Both the position numbers and the translations under genes were made by a program. Of a stretch of DNA of 64,000 bases, positions 7,765-15,958 are shown piece after piece. Position 1 is the stretch's first letter, and each line of letters starts with the position of its first letter. The DNA lies in contig CAWAPD010000001.1 in NCBI GenBank assembly GCA_963783865.1, positions 248,001 through 312,000 of the forward strand, in the 5' to 3' direction. The DNA comes from CAWAPD01 sp963783865. Its GTDB lineage: Bacteria > Actinomycetota > Thermoleophilia > UBA2241. The notes under the pieces were generated by a model. That model made no database searches. It was given only the letters and a program-made list of their open reading frames with translations, and was not told the DNA's origin.

Positions 7765-9167
7765 CCGCCGCCCGCCTGATCATCTGGACCGAGGACGACT
7801 GCCGCCGCATCCACGAGGCGACCCTGACGCTGCTCGAGCAGACCGGCGTGGAGGTCAGATACCAGCCGGCGCTCGATGCCTTCGCTGCCGCCGGGGCCCG
7901 GATCGACGGCACCCGCGTGCGCGTCGACCGCGGTCTCGTCGAGAAGGCGCTCGAGAGCTGCCCGCGCACCTGGGAGGTCCGCTCCCGCGGCCGCGACGAG
8001 GTGATGGTGCTCGCGGACGGCAACACCTACTTCGGCACCGGCTCGGACTGCATCTACATCCGCGATCCCGACACGGGCGAGCGGCGCCGCATCACCAACG
8101 CCGACATCGAGGGTCTCGCCGCCCTCAGCGAGGTGCTGCCCGACATCGACTTCGTGATGAGCATGGGCCTGCCCGGCGACGTGCCCCAGGCGGTCGACGA
8201 CGTGTCGGCGGTCGCCGCCATGCTCCGCGGGTCGCGCAAGCCGCTCATGGTGGCCCCGCGCAACGGCTTCGTCATGAAGCACATCGTCGAGATGTGCGCC
8301 GCCGCCGGCGAGGCCGGGAGCCTGATGATCTACGCCATGCCGGCGCCCCCGCTGCAGCACGACGGCGACGGACTCTCGAAGCTCATCGCCTGCGCCGAGC
8401 TCAACGTGCCGATCGCCTACGCCTCGGCGCCCAACGCCGGCACCACCGGTCCGCGCTCGATGGCCGGGTCGATCGTCGTCGGCAACGCCGAGCAGTGCTC
8501 CGCCCTGGTCTTGCACCAGCACGTCAATCCCGGGGCCCCCTGGATCCACGGCACGGGGGTCGGCGCCATGGACATGCGCGCCATGACCGAGGCCTACTGC
8601 GTGCCCGAGAGCATGCTCGCCCAGTCGGCCCAGTCCGACCTCGCGCGCTGGTACGGGCTGCCGAGCTTCAACTACGGCGGCATGTCGGACTCGAAATGCC
8701 TCGACGGCCAGTGGGCCTCGGAGTGCGCCTGGTCGGCGCTCGCCGGCGGGCTCTCGCGGGCGACGGTCGTCCACGACATCGGCTTCCTCGACGCCGGCAT
8801 GCAGAGCTCGTACGAGTCGATCCTGTTCGGCGCCGAGATGTGCGGGTTCACCAAGGCCTACATGAAGGACGTGCCCACCGACGACTACGCCGTCGACCTC
8901 GACGAGATCATGGAGGTCGGTCCCGGCGGCAACTTCCTGTCCAGCAAATACACCCGCCGGCACACGCGCGACTTCTGGATCGGCAGCCTCATCGACCGCA
9001 GCATGCACGACCGCTGGGAGAAGGAGGGCGGCAAGACGCTCGACGACCGCCTCAAGGCGCGCGTAGCCGAGCTGCGCGCCGCGCCGCGGGCGTTCGAGCT
9101 GACGCCGGAGCAGGCGGCCCGGGTCGAGGCGATCAAGGAACGCGCCGGCGCGGAGCGCGGGGCATGA
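7761..9167 (+). CDS. MttB-family (trimethylamine methyltransferase superfamily, COG5598) protein, non-pyrrolysine
   Basis: 468 residues. Members move a methyl group from a methylated amine (TMA in the Pyl type, quaternary amines such as glycine betaine in non-Pyl members) to a corrinoid protein. Recognisable blocks are YFGTGSDCIYIRDPDTGERR, IDFVMSMGLPGDVP, the Gly-rich GPGGNFLSSKYTRRH and the barrel strand FNYGGMSDSKCLDGQ. The ORF has no in-frame TAG, so it is not a pyrrolysine TMA methyltransferase. Substrate is unknown; a quaternary amine is the leading guess. It is first in a three-gene unit, overlapping the next mttB as ATGA. No corrinoid protein is encoded nearby. Confidence 0.88.
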   Translation: MTAARLIIWTEDDCRRIHEATLTLLEQTGVEVRYQPALDAFAAAGARIDGTRVRVDRGLVEKALESCPRTWEVRSRGRDEVMVLADGNTYFGTGSDCIYIRDPDTGERRRITNADIEGLAALSEVLPDIDFVMSMGLPGDVPQAVDDVSAVAAMLRGSRKPLMVAPRNGFVMKHIVEMCAAAGEAGSLMIYAMPAPPLQHDGDGLSKLIACAELNVPIAYASAPNAGTTGPRSMAGSIVVGNAEQCSALVLHQHVNPGAPWIHGTGVGAMDMRAMTEAYCVPESMLAQSAQSDLARWYGLPSFNYGGMSDSKCLDGQWASECAWSALAGGLSRATVVHDIGFLDAGMQSSYESILFGAEMCGFTKAYMKDVPTDDYAVDLDEIMEVGPGGNFLSSKYTRRHTRDFWIGSLIDRSMHDRWEKEGGKTLDDRLKARVAELRAAPRAFELTPEQAARVEAIKERAGAERGA

Positions 9168-10597
9168 CCGAGGGCGCAGGCCGGGCAGTCATGCGCGCGC
9201 GGGTCCTGGACGACGCCGGCTGCCGGCGGGTGCACGCGGCTTCGCTGCGAGTGCTCGCCGAGGCCGGCGTCGAGGCGCGCCACGAGGGCGCGCTCGAGCT
9301 GCTGCGGGGCGCCGGCGCGCGTGTCGAGGGCACGCGCGCCCGCTTCCCCGCGGAGCTCGTCGAGCGCGCCCTGGCGACCGTCCCGGCGAGTGCGCCGCTC
9401 AAGGGTCGCGCCGCCGACGGCAGCCTCGATATCGTGCTCGAGGAGGGCGTCGTCTCGTTCGGCACCGGCCCCGACTGCCTGTACGTGGCCGAGCCCGGGA
9501 GCGGCGAGCGCCGCCGCGCGCGCCTCGACGACGTCGAGGCGTTCGCGGCGCTCGCCGAACGCCTGCCCAACATCGACTTCGTGATGTCGATGGGGCTGCC
9601 CGAGGACGCCGCCAACGAGGTCGTCGACCTGGCCCAGTTCGCCGCCATGCTGGCCGGCACGCGCAAGCCGATCGTCGTGTCGAGCCCGTTCGACGGCGCC
9701 TCGCTGCGGGTCATGGCGGAGATGGCGAGGCTGTGCGGCTGCGCCGACAGCCTCGCCTGCCTGACCATGTCCTCGCCGCCGCTGAGCCTCGACCAGACGG
9801 CGCTCGACAAGATCCTCGTCTGCGCCGACCTGCAGGCGCCGGTGATCCTCGCCACCTCGCCGTCGATCGGCTCGACGGCGCCGGCCTCGACCGCGGCGGC
9901 GGCGATCGTCGCCAACGCGGAGGTGCTCGCCGGCCTCGTCGTCCACCAGCTGGCCAGGGCCGGCGCCCCGTTCCTCTACGGCGTCGGCATCGGCATGCTC
10001 AACATGCGCACCATGATCGAGCCCTACATGTCCCCGGCGGTGGTCGTCGGCGACCAGATGGGCGCCGACCTGGCGAGCCACTACGGGATGCCCTCGTGGT
10101 CGTACGCGGCCTGCTCGGACGCCAAGCTGCTCGACGAGCAGGCGGCGGCCGAGTACGGCATGGCCACGGCCCTCGGGGCGATCTCGGGCTCGACCTTGTT
10201 GCACGACGTCGGCTACCTCGAGTCGGGCCTGCAGAGCTCATACGAGGGAGTCGTGCTCGGCGACGAGCTGGCGGGCCACGCCCGCGCCCTCGTCGCCGCC
10301 GTCGCCCTCGGAGACGAGGACCTGGCCGTCGACGAGATCCTGCAGGCGGGACCCGGCGGCAACCACCTCGGGCGCCCCATGACCCGCCGCCGCTACCGCG
10401 AGTTCTGGCAGCCGCACCTGCTCGACCAGGCGCCCCACGAGGCCTGGCAGTCCGCCGGCTCGCCGACGCTCTTCGACCGTGTAAGGGAGCGCACCGCCGG
10501 GTTGCTCGCGGAGCCCCGGACCTTCAGACTCGACGCAGCCACACGCGAGCGCCTGGCGGAGCTGGTCCGCACGGGTGTGCCCGCCCGGAGACCATGA
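9164..10597 (+). CDS. second MttB-family methyltransferase paralogue, non-pyrrolysine
   Basis: 477 residues, clearly paralogous to the gene before it: VSFGTGPDCLYVAEP, NIDFVMSMGLPEDA and GPGGNHLGRPMTRRRYREF align with the same blocks. ATG 9164 overlaps the preceding TGA (ATGA), so the two are translated as a coupled pair and may act together or on related substrates. No in-frame TAG is present. The C-terminal half is Ala/Leu-richer than its partner. Its TGA again overlaps the ATG of the binding-protein gene. Tandem non-Pyl MttB copies coupled to a solute-binding protein suggest uptake and demethylation of the same class of compound; that link is inference. Confidence 0.87.
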   Translation: MTEGAGRAVMRARVLDDAGCRRVHAASLRVLAEAGVEARHEGALELLRGAGARVEGTRARFPAELVERALATVPASAPLKGRAADGSLDIVLEEGVVSFGTGPDCLYVAEPGSGERRRARLDDVEAFAALAERLPNIDFVMSMGLPEDAANEVVDLAQFAAMLAGTRKPIVVSSPFDGASLRVMAEMARLCGCADSLACLTMSSPPLSLDQTALDKILVCADLQAPVILATSPSIGSTAPASTAAAAIVANAEVLAGLVVHQLARAGAPFLYGVGIGMLNMRTMIEPYMSPAVVVGDQMGADLASHYGMPSWSYAACSDAKLLDEQAAAEYGMATALGAISGSTLLHDVGYLESGLQSSYEGVVLGDELAGHARALVAAVALGDEDLAVDEILQAGPGGNHLGRPMTRRRYREFWQPHLLDQAPHEAWQSAGSPTLFDRVRERTAGLLAEPRTFRLDAATRERLAELVRTGVPARRP

Positions 10598-12456
10598 AGG
10601 GGGTCGTCCGCATGCATCACCGCACCCTCCGCCACACCTCGCCTCGCCTCGTCCTGCTCGTCTTGCTGGTCGCCGCCGCGCTGTGCATCGCCGCCGGGCT
10701 GGCGCAGGGCGTCGCCGGCGCCGCCAGCGGGTCGCCGGCCCCGGGCGCCTCGGGCTCGCCGGCGAGCAGCCTGACGGTGCGCGTCGGCGAGCTGCAGGCG
10801 CCCGACAACCTCAATCCGTTCCTCGGGCTGCAGGGCATCGACTACCAGATCTGGCACCTGGACTACGACTTCCTGGTCGGCTTCGACGCCAAGCACCTGG
10901 ACCCGCGCCCCGAGCTGGCCACGAGCTGGTCCGTCTCGGCGGACGGCAAGACCTGGACCTTCCACACGCGCGAAGGCGTCACCTGGCAGGACGGCGTGCC
11001 GTTCACGGCCGCCGACGTGGCGTTCACGTTCAACTACATCGTCAAGAACGACCTCAGCAACCTGGGCGTGTACACCGACGGCATCACCGGCGCCAAGGCG
11101 ATCGACCAGAACACGGTCGAGGTCTCCACCAAGGCGCCGAAGGCCAACATGCTGGCCATGGTCGTGCCGATCATCCCGGAGCACATCTGGTCGAAGGTCC
11201 CCGGCAAGGACGCCGGCAGCTCGTTCCAGAACCCGGCCCCCATCGTCGGCACCGGTCCCTACCAGGTGGTCGAGTTCCAGAAGGGCCGCTACGTGCACCT
11301 GCAGGCCAACCCGAACTACTGGGGCACCAAACCGCAGGTCAAGGACCTCTACCTGATGACCTACACGAACGCCGACTCGATGGTCTCCGACCTCAAGCTG
11401 GGGACCATCGACGCGGCCGTCAACGTGCCCTACGCGGAGTTCAAGACGCTCGCCGGGAACAAGGACCTGACGAGCAACGTGGGCACCTCGTGGCAGTTCA
11501 TCGAGCTCGGCATGAACTGCTACACGGGCTCCGGCTCGACCGGGAACCCCGTGTTGCGCGACCCGGCGTTCCGCCAGGCCCTGCAGTACGCGGTGGACCG
11601 CCAGAAGTTCATCCAGACGGCGCTCAGCGGCTATGGCACCGAGGGCAACGCGCTGATCGTGCCGTACTCCAAGTACCACTGGCAGCCGCCGGCCTCGTCG
11701 CTCTATACCTACGACCCGGCCAAGGTGAAGTCGCTGCTGGCCGCCGCCGGCTACAAGGACGTCAACGGCGACGGGTACGTCGACAACCTGCAGGGCAAGC
11801 CGTTCACGCTCAAGCTCGAGGCGACGACCGACTCGCCGGAGAACGTGACCGGCGGCAAGCTCATCGTCCAGTGGTTCAAGGACGTGGGCGTGAAGGTCAC
11901 CTTCAGCGTGGTCGATGCCGGCGTGCTCATGAACCAGCAGTACAACTGGAACGGCGACACGTACGCGCCCGACTACGACATGTTCATCTGGTACTGGACC
12001 CAGGACGTCGACCCGCAGTTCATGGTCAACATCTACACGCCGCCGCAGCTGGGCGTGTGGAGCGACGTCGGCTGGATCGACCAGGCGTACGTCAAGCTGG
12101 CGAGCCAGCAGTCGGTCACGATCGACCCAGCCAAGCGGATCCCGATCGTGCAGCAGGCCGAGCAGGCCTTCTACCAGCAGAGCCCCTACATCATCATGGC
12201 CTACCCGGCACAGCTCGAGGCGTGGAACAGCGCCAGGTGGACGGGGTGGACGCGAGCGCCCGAGAACGGCGGCTCGGCCATCTACAACTACAACAACATC
12301 GACACCTTCGTGAACCTCGCCCCCGTGACCGGCGCCAAGGCGTCGGGCGGCGCCAAGGGCGTGTGGTGGGTCACCGCGGCGGCCGGCATCCTGGTGGTCG
12401 TCGCCCTGATCGTGTGGTTCTCGCGCCGCGGCTCGCGGCACGCGGTCGAGCAGTAG
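10594..12456 (+). CDS. family 5 (peptide/nickel type) solute-binding protein with C-terminal membrane anchor
   Basis: 620 residues. N-terminal signal sequence (LVLLVLLVAAALCIAAG) and then a full SBP_bac_5 domain, seen in PELATSWSVSADGKTWTFH, FTAADVAFTFNYI, GTGPYQVVEF and the YDMFIWYWTQDVDPQF region. Unusually, instead of a lipobox Cys it ends with a hydrophobic helix (about 590-612) followed by SRRGSRHAVEQ, so it is probably tethered by a C-terminal membrane anchor. A second protein at 29717-31567 has the same architecture. ATG 10594 overlaps the mttB stop (ATGA); ATG 10612 with AAGGGGG eight bases upstream is the alternative. No permease genes follow; a terminator does. Confidence 0.88.
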   Translation: MKGVVRMHHRTLRHTSPRLVLLVLLVAAALCIAAGLAQGVAGAASGSPAPGASGSPASSLTVRVGELQAPDNLNPFLGLQGIDYQIWHLDYDFLVGFDAKHLDPRPELATSWSVSADGKTWTFHTREGVTWQDGVPFTAADVAFTFNYIVKNDLSNLGVYTDGITGAKAIDQNTVEVSTKAPKANMLAMVVPIIPEHIWSKVPGKDAGSSFQNPAPIVGTGPYQVVEFQKGRYVHLQANPNYWGTKPQVKDLYLMTYTNADSMVSDLKLGTIDAAVNVPYAEFKTLAGNKDLTSNVGTSWQFIELGMNCYTGSGSTGNPVLRDPAFRQALQYAVDRQKFIQTALSGYGTEGNALIVPYSKYHWQPPASSLYTYDPAKVKSLLAAAGYKDVNGDGYVDNLQGKPFTLKLEATTDSPENVTGGKLIVQWFKDVGVKVTFSVVDAGVLMNQQYNWNGDTYAPDYDMFIWYWTQDVDPQFMVNIYTPPQLGVWSDVGWIDQAYVKLASQQSVTIDPAKRIPIVQQAEQAFYQQSPYIIMAYPAQLEAWNSARWTGWTRAPENGGSAIYNYNNIDTFVNLAPVTGAKASGGAKGVWWVTAAAGILVVVALIVWFSRRGSRHAVEQ

Positions 12457-12461
12457 CAGAA

Positions 12462-12498
12462 GGGCGGGGGCGGCGGCCTGCGGCCGCCGCCCCCGCCC
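12462..12498 (+). terminator. GC-rich hairpin terminator of the mttB operon (works on both strands)
   Basis: Perfect 17-bp stem (12462-12478 / 12482-12498), loop TGC, followed by GTCTTC. Lies five bases after the stop codon, between convergent genes. Confidence 0.75.
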
Positions 12499-12504
12499 CG
12501 TCTT

Positions 12505-12544
12505 CGCGAGCGGCTGAGCCCCTGCCGGGGCTCAGCCGCTCGCG
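12505..12544 (-). terminator. hairpin overlapping the stop codon of the aminotransferase gene
   Basis: 18-bp perfect stem (12505-12522 / 12527-12544), loop TGCC. The minus-strand stop codon (12532-12534) and last codons form the 5' arm, so the terminator begins inside the coding sequence. It abuts the previous hairpin. Confidence 0.65.
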
Positions 12545-13659
12545 CGCTTGCTCTCGAGGAAGTCGTCGAAGTGGGCGATGACCTCGGGCATGTCCTCGCG
12601 GCCGAAGCCGAAGCGGATGTGGCGGTCGCCGTAGTCGAACACGCTCGAAGGCGCCAGCAGCACGCCGGCCTCGGTGCGTGCCAGGCGGCAGAGGTCGTCG
12701 ACGCTCAGGGCGGGCGGCAGCAGGCGAGGGAAGCAGACGGTGCCGCCCAGCGGGCGCTGCCACTGGAACAGGGCCTTGTACCTCTCGAAGAAGCCGGTCA
12801 GCAGCTCGAGGTTGCGCTCGATCCGCGACAGGTGGCGCAAGACGATCGCCTGGCGGGCGCGCAGCCCCATCAGGGCCAGCACCTCGCCGGGCGTGCTGCT
12901 GCAGACGGTGGTGTAGTCCTTGAGGCCGGCGAGCCGCTTGTACTGCCGTTCGTCACGGCACGCGATCCAGCCGATGCGCAGCCCCGCCAGCCCGTAGACC
13001 TTGGACATCCCCGAGAGCGAGAGCCCCTGCTCGTAGAGCTCGGCCGCCGCCGGCAGGCGGTCGGCCGGGTCGATCTCGAGGCCGCGGTACATCTCGTCGC
13101 TCAGGAGGGGCAGGCCGTGGCGCTCGGCGATCTCGACGATCCGCTCGTAGTCGGCCGGCGGGACGAGCGCCCCCGTGGGGTTGTGCGGGAAGTTGACGAT
13201 GATCAGGCGTGTGCTGGGCCTGATCAGCTCCTCGAGCCGGTCGGGGTCGAAGCGCCAGCCGGCGGTCTCGTCGGGCTCCCAGTGGGCGACCTCGCAGTGC
13301 AGCGCCTCGGCGATCTGGTAGAGGGACTGGTAGCCGGGGAAGGTGCAGACGACGTGGTCGCCGTTCTTCAGCAGGGTGTTGATGGCGATGAAGATGAGCT
13401 CCTCGGGCGCGCCGACCAGCACCTGGCCGGGCGTGACGCCCTCGTAGAGGCCGGCGATCTCCTCGCGCAGCTGGCGCCTGCCCGGAGACTCGGTGTAGCC
13501 GAGCTGGAGCCCGTCCCACATGGCGCGCGAGTCGCCGTCGGCCATGGCGAGCAGCTCGTTCAGGTCGAGGCCGTCGCAGTCTGAGCACGACAGCATGAAC
13601 GGCGTCGTGAACTCGTACTGTGCGAAGTAGCGCTCCAGCTTGAATGGGTCGATGCGCAT
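12532..13659 (-). CDS. class I/II PLP-dependent aminotransferase
   Basis: 375 residues, fold type I. The PLP-binding lysine lies in SGMSKVYGLAGLRIGW, with upstream VNFPHNPTGALVP and LLSDEMYRGLE supplying the Asn and Asp/Tyr that contact PLP; the C-terminal Arg is in HIRFGFGRE. Likely an amino-acid transaminase of unknown specificity. The start ATG 13659 (MRIDPFKLERY) is preferred to the listed upstream possibilities: it matches the family N-terminus and has TATAGA nine bases upstream with no SD, the near-leaderless pattern also seen at the PAP2 gene. It is divergent from the DUF488 gene. Confidence 0.88.
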   Translation of the reverse strand: MRIDPFKLERYFAQYEFTTPFMLSCSDCDGLDLNELLAMADGDSRAMWDGLQLGYTESPGRRQLREEIAGLYEGVTPGQVLVGAPEELIFIAINTLLKNGDHVVCTFPGYQSLYQIAEALHCEVAHWEPDETAGWRFDPDRLEELIRPSTRLIIVNFPHNPTGALVPPADYERIVEIAERHGLPLLSDEMYRGLEIDPADRLPAAAELYEQGLSLSGMSKVYGLAGLRIGWIACRDERQYKRLAGLKDYTTVCSSTPGEVLALMGLRARQAIVLRHLSRIERNLELLTGFFERYKALFQWQRPLGGTVCFPRLLPPALSVDDLCRLARTEAGVLLAPSSVFDYGDRHIRFGFGREDMPEVIAHFDDFLESKRASG

Positions 13660-13727
13660 CGCGGCTACTCTATATCGGAGAACGGAGGCGCTCAAAAGGG
13701 CAGAGGGGAACATGCAGGCGAGGCCTC

Positions 13728-14363
13728 GTGATCGTCACGATCGGACATTCGACCCTGAGCGTGGAGGAGTTCCTGGCGCTCTGCTCCGGCGCCGGCGTCG
13801 AGGAGCTCTGGGACGTGCGCTCGTTCCCGGTCTCGCGCTGGGCGTGGTTCCGCCGCGAGGAGCTGGCGGCGTGGCTGCCCGCGGCCGGGGTGGCGTACCG
13901 GTGGGAGAAGCGGCTGGGCGGGCGGCGCGGGCCGCGGCCCGCGCCGCCCGCCCAGCCGCCCGCCGCAGCGGTCGTTCCGCCCGGACCCAACGCGGGCGCC
14001 GCCGCGCCGCCCCGGGCCGCTCCCGCGCCGCCCGGGCAGACAACGCTGCTCCCGCCCCCGCGTGAGGGCTGGCGCAACGAGGCCTTCGAGAACTACATGT
14101 GGCACACGGCCACCGGCGAGTTCGCGGCGGCGGCCGGCGAGCTGCTGCTCGCCGGCCGCCGCCGCACCGTCGCGATCATGTGCGCCGAGGCCCTTTGGTG
14201 GCGCTGCCACCGCTCGATGATCGCCGACTATCTCGTCTCTGCCGGCGCCGAGGTCGTGCACCTGCAGCCCGAGCGCACCCCGCATGCGGCCGTGGCCGCC
14301 GAACGCCTGGAGCGTTACGACCCCGAGGTGCTGGCCGCCTGGACGGCGAACCTGGGGCGCTGA
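13728..14363 (+). CDS. DUF488 family protein with a palindrome-encoded insertion
   Basis: 211 residues. DUF488 blocks are clear: VTIGHSTLSVEEF, WDVRSFPVSRWAWF, YRWEKRLGG, then NEAFENYMWHT, AIMCAEALWWRCHRSMIAD and VVHLQPE. The function of the family is unknown; conserved Cys-Glu and Cys-His pairs hint at a catalytic or metal role. Between LGG and NEAFENYM, where relatives have a short loop, there is a Pro/Ala-rich stretch of roughly 50 residues. Its 5' part is encoded by a 48-bp perfect palindrome (13911-13958). GTG 13728 is chosen because homology starts there; ATG 13712 has a better SD but is out of frame. Confidence 0.8.
   Translation: MIVTIGHSTLSVEEFLALCSGAGVEELWDVRSFPVSRWAWFRREELAAWLPAAGVAYRWEKRLGGRRGPRPAPPAQPPAAAVVPPGPNAGAAAPPRAAPAPPGQTTLLPPPREGWRNEAFENYMWHTATGEFAAAAGELLLAGRRRTVAIMCAEALWWRCHRSMIADYLVSAGAEVVHLQPERTPHAAVAAERLERYDPEVLAAWTANLGR
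13911..13958. repeat. 48-bp perfect palindrome with no loop, inside the DUF488 gene
   Basis: The two 24-base halves (starting CGGCTGGGCGGG) are exact reverse complements with no spacer. Longest uninterrupted palindrome in the window. It lies in frame in a loop region of the protein, at the start of a low-complexity insertion. Confidence 0.8.
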
Positions 14364-14460
14364 ACGCCCGCCGGCGCCCCGCCGGAGCCGGCCATGTTTG
14401 CCTGCCTTCGCCCGGCGGGCAAGACCACGGGACGACGCTGACCGTAGCAAGGAGGCTGAG

Positions 14461-14907
14461 ATGGCGAAGGCCGAACGCCGGGCCGAGGCCGGCTGGAGGG
14501 GCACGCTCGTGCGTGGCGAGGGCACGGTGACCCTGGCCAGCAGTGGTCTCGCCTCGGACCTGCCGGTGACCTGGGCCTCGCGGACCGAGCGCTCCAACGG
14601 CAAGACGAGTCCCGAGGAGCTGATCGCCGCCGCCCACGCGAGCTGCTTCTGCATGGCGCTGTCGGGCGGGCTGACCGATGCCGGCACTCCGCCGGAGGAG
14701 CTCGAGACGACGGCGACCACCACGTTCGAGCAGACGGCCGACGGTTGGCACGTGGCGACCTCGCACATCGACGTCGCCGGCAGGGTCCCCGGGCTGACGG
14801 CCGACGGCTTCGCCGCGGCGGCCGAGGCGGCCAAGGACGGCTGTCCGGTGTCGCAGGCGCTCAAGGGCAACGTGCAGCTGAGCGTGACGGCGAGACTGGA
14901 AGCGTAG
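14461..14907 (+). CDS. OsmC/Ohr family peroxiredoxin
   Basis: 148 residues, full length for the OsmC family of thiol-dependent peroxidases that reduce organic hydroperoxides. Both redox cysteines are present: HASCFCMAL for the peroxidatic one and DGCPVSQAL for the second. The TSPEELIAAAHASC stretch is the usual signature. ATG 14461 is preceded by AAGGAGG with good spacing. It stands alone on the plus strand, convergent with the dodecin gene and separated from it by a bidirectional terminator. Together with nearby dodecin and ferritin it forms a small stress and storage neighbourhood. Confidence 0.93.
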   Translation: MAKAERRAEAGWRGTLVRGEGTVTLASSGLASDLPVTWASRTERSNGKTSPEELIAAAHASCFCMALSGGLTDAGTPPEELETTATTTFEQTADGWHVATSHIDVAGRVPGLTADGFAAAAEAAKDGCPVSQALKGNVQLSVTARLEA

Positions 14908-14916
14908 GCGCAGGCG

Positions 14917-14954
14917 AACGGGGCGGCGGCGCCTCCCGGCGCCGCCGCCCCGTT
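14917..14954. terminator. bidirectional GC-rich terminator between osmC and dodecin
   Basis: Perfect 17-bp stem (14917-14933 / 14938-14954), loop TCCC. Serves two convergent genes. Confidence 0.75.
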
Positions 14955-14961
14955 CCGCGTC

Positions 14962-15177
14962 TCAGTCCTCCTGGTGGTACTTGAACGACAGCTTGAGGCG
15001 CGCGCGGTAGGCCACCACATGGTTCTCGACGATCTTCATGTCGAGCTCGACGACCTCGGCCACGCGCAGGTCCTCGAGGTGCGTCGAGGCGGTGTCGACG
15101 GCGTTCCTGGCCGCCAGCTCCCAGCTGTCGGGGCTGCTGCCCACCACCTCGATGACCTTGTAGACGCTGTTCGGCAT
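14962..15177 (-). CDS. dodecin family flavin-binding protein
   Basis: 71 residues, the whole dodecin length. The sequence VYKVIEVVGSSPDSWELAARNAV and the C-terminal YRARLKLSFKYHQ match the family. Dodecins form hollow dodecamers that store flavin or CoA and buffer free riboflavin; the aromatic isoalloxazine-stacking Trp corresponds to that in SPDSWE. ATG 15177 follows GAGGGAGGGG. It lies between OsmC (convergent) and ferritin (same strand, upstream, separated by a terminator), so it has its own promoter in 15178-15290, which I could not pin down. Confidence 0.93.
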   Translation of the reverse strand: MPNSVYKVIEVVGSSPDSWELAARNAVDTASTHLEDLRVAEVVELDMKIVENHVVAYRARLKLSFKYHQED

Positions 15178-15292
15178 GAGCCCCTCCCTCGCTCGAACGA
15201 CGCGGTCGTCACATCCTCACACGCGGGGAGGGTGGGCGAGTAGTGTTGTTGGTGACGCTCCGGGAGTGGCCCGGCCCGCCGGGACGACGAAG

Positions 15293-15329
15293 GGGGGTGG
15301 GGCGGCGCCTGCGGCGCCGCCCCACCCCC
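15293..15329 (-). terminator. GC-rich terminator after the ferritin gene
   Basis: Perfect 17-bp stem (15293-15309 / 15313-15329), loop TGC; 16 bases beyond the ferritin stop. Confidence 0.7.
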
Positions 15330-15345
15330 ATCCGTCACGTCGGCG

Positions 15346-15864
15346 TCACGCGCCCATCGGACCGACCGGCTGGGTGAACACCCGCGCGGCCCACTCCTTG
15401 TCGAGCTCGTACAAGCCGGCCGGCGTGTCGGCGACCAGCTTGAGCTTGTCGCACATCTCGCTGGCCGTCGCCTCCTCCTCCACCTGCTCCTTGAGGAACC
15501 AGTTGAGGAACTGGACCGTCGTGTGGTCCTTAAGCTTGAGCGCCAGGTCGACGAGGTCGTTGATGCGCCCGGTGACCTTCTGCTCATGCTCGTAGGCGTC
15601 GACGAACATCGCCAGCGGCCCGGCCCACTCGACCGGCGGCTTCTTGATCGCGCCCAGCTCGACCTTGCCGTTGCGCTGGATCAGGTAGTCGAACAGGAAC
15701 TGGGCGTGCGCCAGCTCCTCCTGGAACTGCACGTGCATCCATTCCTGTCCGCCGGCCATGCCCAGCTCGCCGAACTTGGCCGACATCGAAAGGTACAGGT
15801 ACCCCGAGTACAGCTCGTAGTTGATCTGCTTGTTGATGGCATCCTGCAGCTTGACGTCGATCAT
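15346..15864 (-). CDS. non-haem ferritin
   Basis: 172 residues, typical bacterial ferritin length, forming the 24-mer iron store. The four-helix bundle carries the ferroxidase ligands: Glu in INYELYSGYLYLSM, the Glu-x-x-His of QEELAHAQF, and Glu residues in LNWFLKEQVEEEA. That region also has the Gln/Trp neighbours typical of FtnA-like proteins. A sigma70-type promoter (TTGACC-17-TAGAAG) sits just upstream and a terminator follows, so it is monocistronic. No Fur box was recognised by eye. Iron storage here fits an organism facing changing oxygen levels. Confidence 0.93.
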   Translation of the reverse strand: MIDVKLQDAINKQINYELYSGYLYLSMSAKFGELGMAGGQEWMHVQFQEELAHAQFLFDYLIQRNGKVELGAIKKPPVEWAGPLAMFVDAYEHEQKVTGRINDLVDLALKLKDHTTVQFLNWFLKEQVEEEATASEMCDKLKLVADTPAGLYELDKEWAARVFTQPVGPMGA

Positions 15865-15894
15865 GCGGCCCTCACTTGGTCGGTTGTCGTCTGC

Positions 15895-15923
15895 CTTCTA
15901 CCCGGGCCGTACGCAGAGGTCAA
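15895..15923 (-). promoter_or_regulatory. promoter of the ferritin gene
   Basis: On the minus strand TTGACC (15918-15923), 17-base spacer, TAGAAG (15895-15900). Transcription would start near 15888, about 24 bases before the ATG. Confidence 0.6.
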
Positions 15924-15958
15924 ACCCAGGGAACGGCGCGCCGTCACGGCAGCCCGCG

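Noticed and set aside
7761..10597. Possible pyrrolysine-containing trimethylamine methyltransferases
   Set aside because: All three MttB-family ORFs are full length with no in-frame TAG, and no pyl genes are visible.
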